The translations under genes and the position numbers were made by a program. Below the pieces are notes generated by a model. That model saw only the letters and a program-made list of their open reading frames with translations, had not been told where the DNA came from and made no database searches. Positions 41,142 through 50,632 of a stretch of DNA of 64,000 bases are shown here, one piece after another; position 1 is the first letter of the stretch; each line of letters opens with the position of its first letter. The DNA is from Rhodobiaceae bacterium (lineage in GTDB: Bacteria > Pseudomonadota > Alphaproteobacteria > Rhizobiales > Tepidamorphaceae): the NCBI GenBank assembly GCA_020637855.1, contig JACKJR010000002.1, forward strand, positions 124,001 to 188,000. Reading direction: 5' to 3'.

Positions 41142-44100
41142 ATGGCGAACAAACGCAACACGACCACCGAAGCGGCCATGTCGGCGGTCGAACGGGCGCT
41201 TGATCTCGATGAAGACATCGTCGGCGGTGATACCGCCGCAGAGCGCAAGGAGCCCAAGCTGGGCACCGGCACCTCTGGCGGCAAGAAAGCCCCCGAGCCC
41301 GCAAAAAAGCCCTCGGGCAAGAAAGACAGCGAAGAGGCGGCTCTCGACGAGTTCGCCCGCGTCTTGACTGCATCCGATGACAGCGCCCCGATTGGCGGCA
41401 TTGCCGCGGCCAACGACGATCGCCCCAGCCTGGAGACGCTGCTCTACCGTCTGCAGCGCCGCCCATCGTCCGCTCCCTTCATGGTCGCCGGCCTGCTTGG
41501 CGCGGTGTGGGCTTTTATCGGCATCGTTATCGGTCTTGGCCTGTATGGCCCGAGCCTGTTCGAGGTAACCAATCCGAGCATCGTTCGCGCCCAGCCCGGC
41601 ATGATCGCCGTGTACGCGGCGATCGCCGTTCCCGTCTTCTTCTTCTTCGCCATCGGCCTGATGGTCTGGCGCGCTCAGGACATGAAGCTTGCCGGCCGCA
41701 CGCTTGCCGAGGTTGCCCTGCGTCTCGCCGAACCGGAATCGACGGCCATTGAATCCGTTTCCACGATCGGGCAAGCCATCCGCCGCGAAGTCACGGCAAT
41801 GGGAGACGGCGTCGAACGTGCACTTGCCCGTGCCAACGAACTTGAAACATCGGTTCACAACGAGGTCAGCGAACTCGAAAACGCCTATCACGAGAACGAG
41901 CAGCGCATGCGCACCTTGCTCGATCAAATGAAGAGCGAGCGCGAGGCGATCATCGGCAATGCCGATCTGCTTCGCGAAGCACTGCTGGGCGCGCATTCCG
42001 ACCTTGCAGAACAGATGAAGGGCGTTTCGGACAATCTGGCCAAGTCGGTTCTGGATGCCGGCAGTGAAGTCGGCGCAAACCTCGAAAACCGCTCCGCCGA
42101 ACTCGCCGAAAAGATTACCACGTCGGGCGAGCAACTCGTTTCCGCGCTGACCGAACAGAGTGAAAACTACATTCACCGTATTAATGAAGGGCGCGGCCAG
42201 ATTGCCGATGCGCTGAACAGCACCGGCGAAGCGGTCATTCAGGACATGGTCGCGCAGGCTGGCCGCATTGACGAACAGCTCATCGACAGCGGTCAGAAGC
42301 TCGTAGCCTCGCTCAACGAACAGACCGACCGCATCGGCGAGGACTTCTCCGCCGTCGGCCTGTCGATCGCCGATCAGATCGCCACTGCCGGTAACGAAAT
42401 CGCCGTACGCCTCGATACAGCCGGTGAACAGATGCACCAGTCGGTCATCGTCGGCGGCAACGAGCTGGTCGAACGCCTCACCCAGGCCAGCGATACGTTG
42501 ACCACCGAGGCAGCCGTCCGCGCAACCGATTATGTCGAGCAGCTCGGCATCATTTCCGCGGAGGTCGCCCGCGCCATCACCTCGCGTGGTGAAGCGGTCA
42601 ACACTGCACTCAGCGAAACCGGCTCACGCTCGGTCGACGCTATCGTCACCCGCGGCGCCGAGGTCAACGACATGCTTGGCGCAACGCTGAACATGACGCA
42701 CGAACTGCTCAACGTGCGCGGCCAGGAACTGACAGACACGCTGTCAGCGCACACCGGCGACATTTCCGATGCGATGCGCGCCCAGACCGAAGTTCTCGAT
42801 CAGACGCTGCAGACGCACAACGGTGCCCTGTCGAACACGCTGCAGACGCATACGTCCCTGCTCGAACAGACGCTCAATGCACGTGCGGATGAAATGGTGG
42901 CCTCGATCCAGCACACCAGCGATTCGGTCAGCGATTCGCTGACGATCCGCTCGGACGAGGTGATCTCGACCATGGTCGAGCGCACCGATGCAATCACCGG
43001 CCAGATGCGCGAGCAGGCAGCAGCCCTGATCCAGTCCGTCGACGACAATTCCGGCGGTCTTGCCACGCGTATCAACGACAGCGCCATGGCTCTTATCAAG
43101 GCCATGGAAGACCGCTCCAGCGCCGTCGACCAGACGCTGCACACCCGGACGAAAGCCGTCGAGAAAACGCTGGCCGAGCGCACCGAAAGCTTCACCAATT
43201 CGGTGGCCGAACGCGCGCTTATCATCGATCAGACACTCGACATGCGCCTCAGCGAGATACGCGCCCTTCTGGAAGAGCGCGGCGTCGAACTCGACAAGTC
43301 GCTGGCAAACCGCGTCACCAAGCTGACGGAAACCCTGGCAGCCGGCGTCGCCGGTGTCGAAACGACGCTGGGCGTGCGCGGCGACAAGCTGATCGCCGAT
43401 CTGGAGAACCGCCGCGAGAACCTGGAAACCTCCTTCGCTCGCAGCAGCGAAGTGCTCTCGACCGGTGTCGATCAGCAGCTCAATGCATTGACTTCTGCCG
43501 TCAGCAAGGCCGGCGAGACCCTGATGTCCGGTATCGACGAGCATCAGCGCCTGCTTGCGGACACCGCAGAGCGCACCAATGACGCATTGATTTCCGGCAT
43601 CGAAGTGCACCGCCAGACGCTTGAGGAAGTTGTCGGCCGCGCCACCGATGCCATCGGGCAGGCGGTTGAACTCAAGGGTGGCCAGGCAGCACAGGCCATT
43701 GCCCGCGAAGGCCTCGACGTCACCAAGAAGCTTTCCGAGACCGGCGAAGTCGCAGTGCGCGCCATCGAGGCGCACACCAGCCGGATGGTCGAGGAAGTCA
43801 CCACGACCAGCAACGAACTGTCGACCAAGGTGGAATCGATCTTCGAACGCCTCACCCAGTCGAACACCGTGCTGCGCGAGGTTCTCTCCGGCGCCAGCCA
43901 TAACCTGGCCAACATCGAAACCAACCTCACCGAGCAGGTCGGCCAGTTCCGCACCGCGCTCGATGCGGCGATGGAGGTCGGCGAAAGCTCGAACCGCCGG
44001 ATCGAGTCTCAGGTTTCCCTGCTCGAGACAACGACATCGAAGATGCTCTCCGATCTCTCCGAGCTTGGCGTGCATTTCGACACCCAGCGCGCTGCGCTTG

Positions 44101-46403
44101 AGAAAACCATCCTGCAGCTGACCGACGCGGATTCGCAGATCGACATCAACATTGACGAGCGCCGCGAGAAGATGGAAGCGCTGGTCGCCTCGGTGTCCGG
44201 CACGGCTCGCGACGTCGACGCGATCATGCAGACCTACAAGAGCCTTGTCGAAGACGCCCTCACCGCTGCCGAGACGCGCGCCCGCGAAATCGGCGAGACC
44301 ATGGGCAAGAACACGGCTGAATCCGCGCAAACGGCACTCGACCAGCTTGAGCAGGTCCGCAGCCGGACCGAAGCGACCGCTGATTTTGTCAGCGAGAAAG
44401 CCAAGTCGGCGAGCGAAATCATTGCTGACCAGATCACCCGCATGGAAGGTTCGGCCAGCGAAGTTACGGATCGCTTTGCCAACATCACCAAATCGGCGAG
44501 CGAAACCCTGCGCACCCAGCTCGTTGCCTTGCAGGATGCCGCCGGCGACACGACGGGCAAGATCGAGGAAATCGCCAAACTTACCAGTGACCGTATCTTC
44601 GGCGAGATGACCACCATGGAAGAGGCTGCCGGCACGGTTGCCGGCCGCGTGGCCGACGCCGCCAAGCAGGCTGCAAGCAAGGTTGTCGCAGAGATGGCCG
44701 AGATGGACGGCACCGCCGGCTCCCTGGCCTCACGCATCGCCGATGTCGCCAAGCAGACCGGCCACAGCGTTGCCGCCGAAGTGGCCGCCATGGAAGGCAC
44801 TGCCGAGATGATCGCCGGACGCATTGCCGATGCAGCACGCGACGCACGCGACGCACTGGCCGCCGAACTTTCATCGATCGAGCAGACCGCCGGTTCGTCA
44901 TCCGACAATGTCGCTGCACGCGCCCGCGATGCCGCAGACCGGATCAGTGCGGAAATCGCCGCGCTGGAGCAGAGCGCCGCCTCGCTCTCGGACCGGATCG
45001 GAAGCAGCGCACGCGAAGCCGCCGACCGGGTTACTGCCGAGATTGCCGCGATGGAGCAGGCCGCCGGTTCTGTTGCCGACTCCGTCAGCGACCGCGCCCG
45101 CATGGCAAGCGACCGTCTGCTCGGCGAGATCACCTCGCTGCAGGACACGGCCGCTTCGGTCGCCGATCTTGTCGGCGAACGCGCAAAGTCAGCAAACGAC
45201 AGCCTTCTGGCCGAGATTGCAGCCCTGCGCGAAACGGCCGAAGAGGTTGCCCGCAGCGTCGGCGACCGTGCCACGGCCTCCGTGGAACAGGCCCAGCGCG
45301 AGATCGAGGTCCTGCGCCGCGCCAGCGAGGAAGCCGCCGACACGATCAGCGAACGCACCATCACGTCCGCCGACGCTGTGGTCTCGCAGCTTGATCGCGT
45401 CCGTTCATCCGCCGAGGATATTCGCAACGCTCTGACCCATGCCGCCGACAACTCCGCTGACATGATCGCAGCTCACCTACGCAATCTCAGCGAGGCTGTC
45501 GATCGTGAATCGAGCCGCGCCAACACCACGGTTCGGGCGAATTACGAAGAGGCCAGCCGCGAAATCGCCGATCTCGTCGGTGCCGCAGCCGGTCGCCTCG
45601 CGGAATCCGGCGATGCCATGCGCAAGGCGGCACGCGAGATGGTCGAGGAACTCGAACTGACCCGCACCGAGTTGCAGCGTGGCGCCATGGATCTGCCGCG
45701 TGAGGTTACCGACAGCTCCAATGCCATGCGCCGCGCTGTATCCGACCAGGTCAAGGCACTCAACGAGCTGTCCGACATCGTCACCCGTCATGGCCGCAAC
45801 CTGGATGTTGCTACCCCGCCGCAGCGTTCGGTCTCGACCGATCGACCGGCCGCCCCGCGCCAGCCGGCGCGCGAGCGTGAGCCGGTGCGCGTTCCCGCCC
45901 GCGACTATACGGCTGCCTCCTCCGCGGCACCGCGCCGCGCAGAACAGCCCGCACCGCCGCCTCCGGCCCGCGAGCGCCAGCCGCTGGCCGACACGCTCGG
46001 CAGGCTACACCGCGAGGAGCAGCGCGCCCAGCCGACAATGGCGCCGCGCAACCCTGCGCATATCCTCGAAACGCTGAATGCCACGGCCGTCGATATCGTG
46101 CGCGCACTCAACGATGGTTCCTATGCGGAGCTCTACGAGCGCTACCGGCACGGAGACCGCGACATATTCGTACGCCGCCTCTATGCCCGCCGCGACAACG
46201 GCGTCATGGACGAACTGCGCCGCAAGTACCGCTCCGATCACGAACTGCGCTCGGCAGTGGACCGCTATATGGATGAATTCGAGGGGCTGCTCGGTGAAAT
46301 CGCTGCCCAGGATCATGACGGCACGATGCGCCAGATGTACCTGACATCAGAACCGAGCAAGGTCTTCGCCATGCTGGCGGAAGTGACGGGGCGCACCGCT
46401 TAG
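41142..46403 (+). CDS. Giant coiled-coil membrane protein, growth pole ring (GPR) homologue
   Basis: 1753 residues. A disordered, charged N-terminus (1-110) is followed by two transmembrane helices (about 112-134 and 154-175) and a very long helical region. Residues 277-903 are 57 back-to-back 11-residue repeats with hydrophobic residues at positions 1 and 5. Residues 1067-1501 are 15 back-to-back 29-residue repeats of the type AEIAALEQSAASLSDRI. A Pro/Arg-rich linker (about 1555-1630) leads to a conserved C-terminal helical domain (HILETLNATAVDIVRALNDG). In Agrobacterium, GPR forms a ring at the growing pole and is needed for polar growth; this is the likely role here. Agrobacterium GPR is longer (about 2100 residues). 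Confidence 0.85.
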   Translation: MANKRNTTTEAAMSAVERALDLDEDIVGGDTAAERKEPKLGTGTSGGKKAPEPAKKPSGKKDSEEAALDEFARVLTASDDSAPIGGIAAANDDRPSLETLLYRLQRRPSSAPFMVAGLLGAVWAFIGIVIGLGLYGPSLFEVTNPSIVRAQPGMIAVYAAIAVPVFFFFAIGLMVWRAQDMKLAGRTLAEVALRLAEPESTAIESVSTIGQAIRREVTAMGDGVERALARANELETSVHNEVSELENAYHENEQRMRTLLDQMKSEREAIIGNADLLREALLGAHSDLAEQMKGVSDNLAKSVLDAGSEVGANLENRSAELAEKITTSGEQLVSALTEQSENYIHRINEGRGQIADALNSTGEAVIQDMVAQAGRIDEQLIDSGQKLVASLNEQTDRIGEDFSAVGLSIADQIATAGNEIAVRLDTAGEQMHQSVIVGGNELVERLTQASDTLTTEAAVRATDYVEQLGIISAEVARAITSRGEAVNTALSETGSRSVDAIVTRGAEVNDMLGATLNMTHELLNVRGQELTDTLSAHTGDISDAMRAQTEVLDQTLQTHNGALSNTLQTHTSLLEQTLNARADEMVASIQHTSDSVSDSLTIRSDEVISTMVERTDAITGQMREQAAALIQSVDDNSGGLATRINDSAMALIKAMEDRSSAVDQTLHTRTKAVEKTLAERTESFTNSVAERALIIDQTLDMRLSEIRALLEERGVELDKSLANRVTKLTETLAAGVAGVETTLGVRGDKLIADLENRRENLETSFARSSEVLSTGVDQQLNALTSAVSKAGETLMSGIDEHQRLLADTAERTNDALISGIEVHRQTLEEVVGRATDAIGQAVELKGGQAAQAIAREGLDVTKKLSETGEVAVRAIEAHTSRMVEEVTTTSNELSTKVESIFERLTQSNTVLREVLSGASHNLANIETNLTEQVGQFRTALDAAMEVGESSNRRIESQVSLLETTTSKMLSDLSELGVHFDTQRAALEKTILQLTDADSQIDINIDERREKMEALVASVSGTARDVDAIMQTYKSLVEDALTAAETRAREIGETMGKNTAESAQTALDQLEQVRSRTEATADFVSEKAKSASEIIADQITRMEGSASEVTDRFANITKSASETLRTQLVALQDAAGDTTGKIEEIAKLTSDRIFGEMTTMEEAAGTVAGRVADAAKQAASKVVAEMAEMDGTAGSLASRIADVAKQTGHSVAAEVAAMEGTAEMIAGRIADAARDARDALAAELSSIEQTAGSSSDNVAARARDAADRISAEIAALEQSAASLSDRIGSSAREAADRVTAEIAAMEQAAGSVADSVSDRARMASDRLLGEITSLQDTAASVADLVGERAKSANDSLLAEIAALRETAEEVARSVGDRATASVEQAQREIEVLRRASEEAADTISERTITSADAVVSQLDRVRSSAEDIRNALTHAADNSADMIAAHLRNLSEAVDRESSRANTTVRANYEEASREIADLVGAAAGRLAESGDAMRKAAREMVEELELTRTELQRGAMDLPREVTDSSNAMRRAVSDQVKALNELSDIVTRHGRNLDVATPPQRSVSTDRPAAPRQPAREREPVRVPARDYTAASSAAPRRAEQPAPPPPARERQPLADTLGRLHREEQRAQPTMAPRNPAHILETLNATAVDIVRALNDGSYAELYERYRHGDRDIFVRRLYARRDNGVMDELRRKYRSDHELRSAVDRYMDEFEGLLGEIAAQDHDGTMRQMYLTSEPSKVFAMLAEVTGRTA
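41970..43850 (+). repeat. Coding array of 57 hendecad (11-residue) repeats
   Basis: Each 33-base unit encodes 11 residues such as LAEKITTSGEQ, VEKTLAERTES or LISGIEVHRQT, with no insertion or deletion over 627 residues. The 11/3 periodicity predicts a right-handed or nearly straight coiled coil. Confidence 0.85.
44340..45644 (+). repeat. Coding array of 15 units of 29 residues
   Basis: Each 87-base unit encodes 29 residues, starting for example AEMAEMDGTA, AEVAAMEGTA, AELSSIEQTA, AEIAALEQSA, GEITSLQDTA. Fifteen units are contiguous without a gap. 29 equals two hendecads plus one heptad (3.625 residues per turn). Confidence 0.88.
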
Positions 46404-46493
46404 GACAACAAGAAGGGCAACCTGAAAACAGCCTTTCGGCGTCAAACAAGAGCAGTCGCCTGCCAAGGGCGCGAACCTCCAGAAAGACCGATC

Positions 46494-46524
46494 AACCCGC
46501 CCCGGATTTCGGGGCGGGTTTTTT
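46494..46524. terminator. Terminator after the GPR-like gene
   Basis: AACCCGCCCCG (46494-46504), loop GATTT, CGGGGCGGGTT (46510-46520), then TTTT. Strong hairpin with U-run. Confidence 0.93.
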
Positions 46525-46640
46525 CATGTGACCTGGACAAAAAAGCTCTCCCGCAAACCCTTTGGGGTCCGGTCAGCCCAATGCAAGAGAAAGGGAACTC
46601 CGCACCGCTGAGCGTCAGCACTCGAATGCGTATTTCGAGG

Positions 46641-47228
46641 TTAGATGCGTGAAAGGGTCCAGCGCACGAGTTGATCAATCGCGGCCTGCGATGCGGCATC
46701 CAGCGCCGCTATCATCTCGTCTTTGTCATTGCCGGACACAGACGCCTGGCCACCGATCTGACGGGTTGCCAGCACGCGTCCGTTGCGGTCGTTCATGACC
46801 TTTGCGGAAATCAGAACCTGAGCAAGACCGCTCGACGTATCGACTTCGAAGTTACGGATGTCGAGCACGAGCTGGTAATCAATCAGCAAGCCCTCGCCCG
46901 GACGCCCGACAGCACGGACGTTTCCGGTATTCTCGAACGCTTCGATAATCCGCGTCTGTAGCAGCTTCGGCAGCTTGTCGGTCCACTGCGCGCCCTTCAG
47001 GTAGGTAACAACATACGGATCGGGCCGAAGCACGATACGCTCGCTGTCGAGCACGCTGACAGAACTCGGATTGGCGATGAGGAGTTGGGCGCGGGTACCA
47101 CCGACCCTGCCGGAGAAGTCTCGCGGTGCTGTCAGGTCATAGGTTTCCGGTGGCGGGCCCTGCACAACAGCACAGCCTGCCAGCAGAAAGCACGCCGCAA
47201 TCGCGCCAATGCCCCTGTGACCTCTCAT
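46641..47228 (-). CDS. pqiC: PqiC/ABC-transport auxiliary lipoprotein of the Mla operon
   Basis: 195 residues from the ATG at 47228, with a GGGGGG ribosome site. The signal peptide ends in the lipobox LLAGC. The domain (YDLTAPRDFSG...VVTYLKGAQWTDKLPKLLQTR) is the ABC-type transport auxiliary family (DUF330/PqiC). It would be an outer-membrane lipoprotein accepting lipids from the MCE subunit. Last gene of mlaE-mlaF-mlaD-pqiC. Confidence 0.85.
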   Translation of the reverse strand: MRGHRGIGAIAACFLLAGCAVVQGPPPETYDLTAPRDFSGRVGGTRAQLLIANPSSVSVLDSERIVLRPDPYVVTYLKGAQWTDKLPKLLQTRIIEAFENTGNVRAVGRPGEGLLIDYQLVLDIRNFEVDTSSGLAQVLISAKVMNDRNGRVLATRQIGGQASVSGNDKDEMIAALDAASQAAIDQLVRWTLSRI

Positions 47229-47298
47229 ACCACGCCCCCCAACCGGCCCCATGCCTTGCAGACGTTGCGGAAGGTTAGACCGCGCAACGCTTCAAGAG

Positions 47299-48525
47299 TC
47301 AACGCCGGTTACCACTCGATTCACGCACCTGCGAGCTTCCGGTCAGGAACCTGCTCGGATTTCGCTCGATGCTACTCATGACACGATCGATGGTTGCCAG
47401 TGTACGGCGCCCATCATTAACCAATGATTCCAGATTGCGCAGCCCCTTGCCCGAAAGCTGATCGGACAGCTTGCGGAAAGACTTCGCCGCTGCCGTTACC
47501 TCGGTGATCAGGCTGCCGCCCTTGCTTTCGGAAAAGCCCGAAACGATACCGTCGATACGCCCCGCCGTTTCGCGGAACTGCGCGGCAACGGCTGCTGCAT
47601 CATCGAAGAACTTCCCGATCTGCTCCTCACGGCCGCCAAGGGAACTGGTGAAGGATTCGATGTTCTTCACGCTTGTTTCGATGGCCGTGGGATCAATCTT
47701 GTCGGCAATCGCCGCAAGCTGCTTGGCAGCCGCACTGGCGTCGTGGATGAAGGCTTTCAGCTCATCTGTGTTGTCGGCAAGACCCGCCGTAAACGTCTTG
47801 ACGTTCTCGACCGTCTCACGCACCGAGTCCGGGCTGATCACGTCGAGACGCTCCTGAAGCGACGTCGAGAGCCCCTCCAGCTTCTCGCCAAGAGAATTCA
47901 GTCGCCGGGCCACCGCCGCGGCATCATCCATGAATGACCCGATCGCATCCGAGCGCTCCGCAAGGGCTGCCGAGAACTTCTCGATATTACGGATGGAATT
48001 GTTGATGCCCGCCTGGTTGCCCGCAAGGATATCGTCAACACGGGTGACTGCGGTATCCAGCTTGGTCATCAACGATTGCGCACGGTCGATGATGCTCTGG
48101 ACCGTCGAGGCATCCGCATAAATGATCGGATCGCCGTCTCCGCCCCAGGCCTGCGTCAATTCCGGCGCGTCGGGCCGGCCACTGATCAGCTGGATGAACG
48201 GAACACCGGTGAAACCCTGGCTCTGGATTTGCGCCCGGGTATCAACGCGAACCGGCGTGCTGGCGCTCACCGTGACCTTCGCCACGATCTGGGTCGGGTC
48301 ATCCGGCGCAAGGTTCATGTCCTCAACCGAACCGACCTTGATGCCGTTGAACAGCACAGGCGCGCCCACACCAAGACCCGTCACCTCGTCAGCGAAGATG
48401 ACGCGGTAGGTTTGCTCAGGCCCGCCTTCACCGAACCGCGAATACCAATAGGTGAACGCGATGGCAGCAAAAAGGGTGCCCAGCGTGAACAGACCAACGA
48501 TGAACGGGCTCGCGCGGGTTTCCAT
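47299..48525 (-). CDS. mlaD: MCE/MlaD family lipid-binding protein with repeated C-terminal helix
   Basis: 408 residues from the ATG at 48525, which overlaps the mlaF stop (TAATG). One N-terminal transmembrane helix (about 10-28) is followed by an MCE domain (EQTYRVIFADEVTGLGVGAP) and a long helical tail. The tail has three related units of about 45-55 residues, each with an NIE/NVK-x-F segment and a DDAAAVA-like segment (RNIEKF...MDDAAAVA, ENVKTF...HDASAAA, KNIESF...FDDAAAVA). It bridges the periplasm for glycerophospholipid transfer. Confidence 0.9.
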   Translation of the reverse strand: METRASPFIVGLFTLGTLFAAIAFTYWYSRFGEGGPEQTYRVIFADEVTGLGVGAPVLFNGIKVGSVEDMNLAPDDPTQIVAKVTVSASTPVRVDTRAQIQSQGFTGVPFIQLISGRPDAPELTQAWGGDGDPIIYADASTVQSIIDRAQSLMTKLDTAVTRVDDILAGNQAGINNSIRNIEKFSAALAERSDAIGSFMDDAAAVARRLNSLGEKLEGLSTSLQERLDVISPDSVRETVENVKTFTAGLADNTDELKAFIHDASAAAKQLAAIADKIDPTAIETSVKNIESFTSSLGGREEQIGKFFDDAAAVAAQFRETAGRIDGIVSGFSESKGGSLITEVTAAAKSFRKLSDQLSGKGLRNLESLVNDGRRTLATIDRVMSSIERNPSRFLTGSSQVRESSGNRR

Positions 48526-49340
48526 TAAACAAGTGCCTTGTCTTCTTCGGCCATCTGCACCTGAACCGTCTGGGCGCGGTTGCCGTGGAAATAGGACTGC
48601 ACCCAAGGATCATCGTAAGCAAGAATCGTATCGAGATCACCCTCGACCATAACCTTTTTCCCGCCCAGCACCGCAATGCGCGTGCAGGCGCGATAAAGGC
48701 TTCCCAGATCATGGGTTACCATGAACACGCTCAAGCCCAAAGTCTCCTTGAGACTGGTTATCAGTTCGTCAAACTCCGCCGCACCGACCGGATCAAGGCC
48801 CGAAGTCGGCTCGTCGAGGAACAGGATGTCCGGGTTGAGCGCAAGGGCGCGCGCCAGCGCGGCGCGCTTGATCATGCCGCCGGACAGTTCGGAGGGAAGC
48901 TTCGCGCCGGCATTCGGCGCCAGCCCCACCATCGACAGCGTCAGTTCCGCCAGTTCGTCCATCAACTCCTGGGAAATATCCATGTGCTCGCGCATCGGCA
49001 CCTGAACGTTTTCCTTCACGGTCAAAGACGAAAACAGCGCCCCATGCTGGAACAGTACACCCCAGCGCCGCTCCACCTTGCGCCGCGCCGACAGGCTCAA
49101 CTTGTCGATATCGCGCCCGAAATAGCGGATCCGCCCACCCCGGCGCGGCAGCAGCCCGATCAGGGCACGCATCATCACCGACTTGCCCGTACCCGACGGG
49201 CCCACGACGCCCAGAATCTCACTGCGCTTGAGCTGGATATCGAGGTTCTCGATAATGTTCACCGGCCCGAAGCCAACCGTCAGTCCCTGCGCTTCCAGCA
49301 GGTATCCGGTCGTCTTGATTGCGCGTGGATTAATAGCCAT
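48525..49340 (-). CDS. mlaF: MlaF lipid-transport ATPase
   Basis: 271 residues. Walker A GPSGTGKS, signature LSGGM, Walker B ILFLDEPTSGLDP and the H-loop VTHDLGS are intact. The ATPase drives MlaE. Its stop overlaps the mlaD ATG, and it starts 9 bases after mlaE. Confidence 0.95.
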   Translation of the reverse strand: MAINPRAIKTTGYLLEAQGLTVGFGPVNIIENLDIQLKRSEILGVVGPSGTGKSVMMRALIGLLPRRGGRIRYFGRDIDKLSLSARRKVERRWGVLFQHGALFSSLTVKENVQVPMREHMDISQELMDELAELTLSMVGLAPNAGAKLPSELSGGMIKRAALARALALNPDILFLDEPTSGLDPVGAAEFDELITSLKETLGLSVFMVTHDLGSLYRACTRIAVLGGKKVMVEGDLDTILAYDDPWVQSYFHGNRAQTVQVQMAEEDKALV

Positions 49341-49349
49341 CGGAACCCA

Positions 49350-50492
49350 CTACCCATCAACCATGGCGTAATAGAGGACAAAAATTCCGTCGATCACGAT
49401 CACGAGGAATATGGATTTCACCACGGAGGCGGTGGTGCGCTTGCCAAGAGAATCCGTCGAACCCTCGACCTGCAAGCCCTCGAGCACCGCCACAAGGCCA
49501 ATAACGATGGCCATGAACGGCGCCTTCAGGATACCGCGGGTGAAATTGATCATGTCCACCTGATCACGCAACTGCTCGATGAACAGGTCGATCGGCACGC
49601 CACCATAGAAGAATGACACCATGGCAGCCGCCGTCAGTGCCGAAAGATTGCCTATGAAGGTCAGCAGCGGCACGGCGATAACCAGAGCGGTCAGCCGCGG
49701 CACGATGATAACCTCGATCGGATCGAGCGCCAGAGTGCGCACCGCATCGATCTCCTCGCGCATTTTCATCGCACCGACTTCAGCGGTGAATGCGCTGCCC
49801 GAACGGCCCGCAACCATGATCGCGGTGAGCAGGACGCCAAGCTCGCGCAGGATGACGATGCCGACGAAATTCACCGCAAGCTGCTCGGCGCCGAAATCGC
49901 GCAACTGGTAGATTGCCTGCTGCGAGACGATGGCGCCGATCACGAAGGTGATCAGCGCAACGATCGGAATGGCCCGCACACCAGTCTGTTCGAGGTGGTA
50001 CAGGATCGGCGTGAACCGCAGCATCGCGGGCCTGCGCACCATGCTGGCCCCGATTGCCGCCATCGATCCGATCAGCTCGGTCAGCCGCCTGACATCGCCA
50101 ACCGAACTGATGACCGATTTGCCGGCATCTTCCACAAGCGTGAAGGCCTTTGACGGCGCGGGTTCAGGGGGAATTGAGGGACGATCGGATTCGGCCACCT
50201 CCTGCAGCAGGATGCGCGCCGCGCGCCCAACCGATTCAAAGCTGATCGGATGATTGGCGGCAGCGAATTTCTTGGCCGAACGGTGGATCAGCCACGCACC
50301 GGCCACATCGATCTTTTCAAGATCGGACAAATCGATGACCACCGGCGCGCTGGATTTCGGCATGGTGAAGCCGGAAAGCGTCTTTTCGACTTCGGTCAGG
50401 TTACGGATAATCCACGAGCCGAACGGCTTGAAACGCAGCGTATCGCCGCCTTCTTCGAGCCGGTAGCCGTTATGGATCGCAACCGTTGCCAC
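49350..50492 (-). CDS. mlaE: MlaE permease with N-terminal STAS domain
   Basis: 380 residues from GTG at 50492; GGAGGAG lies 7 bases upstream, whereas the longer frame from TTG 50519 has none. A STAS domain (about 25-105, VVIDLSDLEKIDVAGAWLIH) that takes the place of MlaB is fused to the MlaE permease (VILRELGVLLTAIMVAGRSG, LTAAAMVSFFYGGVPIDLF). About five or six helices. In many alphaproteobacteria the STAS and permease are one protein, as here. Confidence 0.92.
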   Translation of the reverse strand: MATVAIHNGYRLEEGGDTLRFKPFGSWIIRNLTEVEKTLSGFTMPKSSAPVVIDLSDLEKIDVAGAWLIHRSAKKFAAANHPISFESVGRAARILLQEVAESDRPSIPPEPAPSKAFTLVEDAGKSVISSVGDVRRLTELIGSMAAIGASMVRRPAMLRFTPILYHLEQTGVRAIPIVALITFVIGAIVSQQAIYQLRDFGAEQLAVNFVGIVILRELGVLLTAIMVAGRSGSAFTAEVGAMKMREEIDAVRTLALDPIEVIIVPRLTALVIAVPLLTFIGNLSALTAAAMVSFFYGGVPIDLFIEQLRDQVDMINFTRGILKAPFMAIVIGLVAVLEGLQVEGSTDSLGKRTTASVVKSIFLVIVIDGIFVLYYAMVDG

Positions 50493-50632
50493 GCAGAGAC
50501 TCCTCCAGACGGACAGCAATCATGAAACCGCTTGCCACGGCCCCCTGCCCGCCCCTATCCAGTCGTGCTAGGAATGGGGTAATCCGACAGGCCCGTTCAG
50601 GCAAGTTCCTCAAAGCCACAGGCGGTGTAAAA

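Noticed and set aside
42744..44330. 528-codon minus-strand frame inside the GPR-like gene
   Set aside because: Antisense shadow of a repetitive, GC-rich gene; composition is unlike the neighbours and no domain is seen.
41970..45644. CRISPR or DNA-level tandem array
   Set aside because: Units are protein-level repeats with diverged codons; there are no constant DNA repeats with unique spacers.
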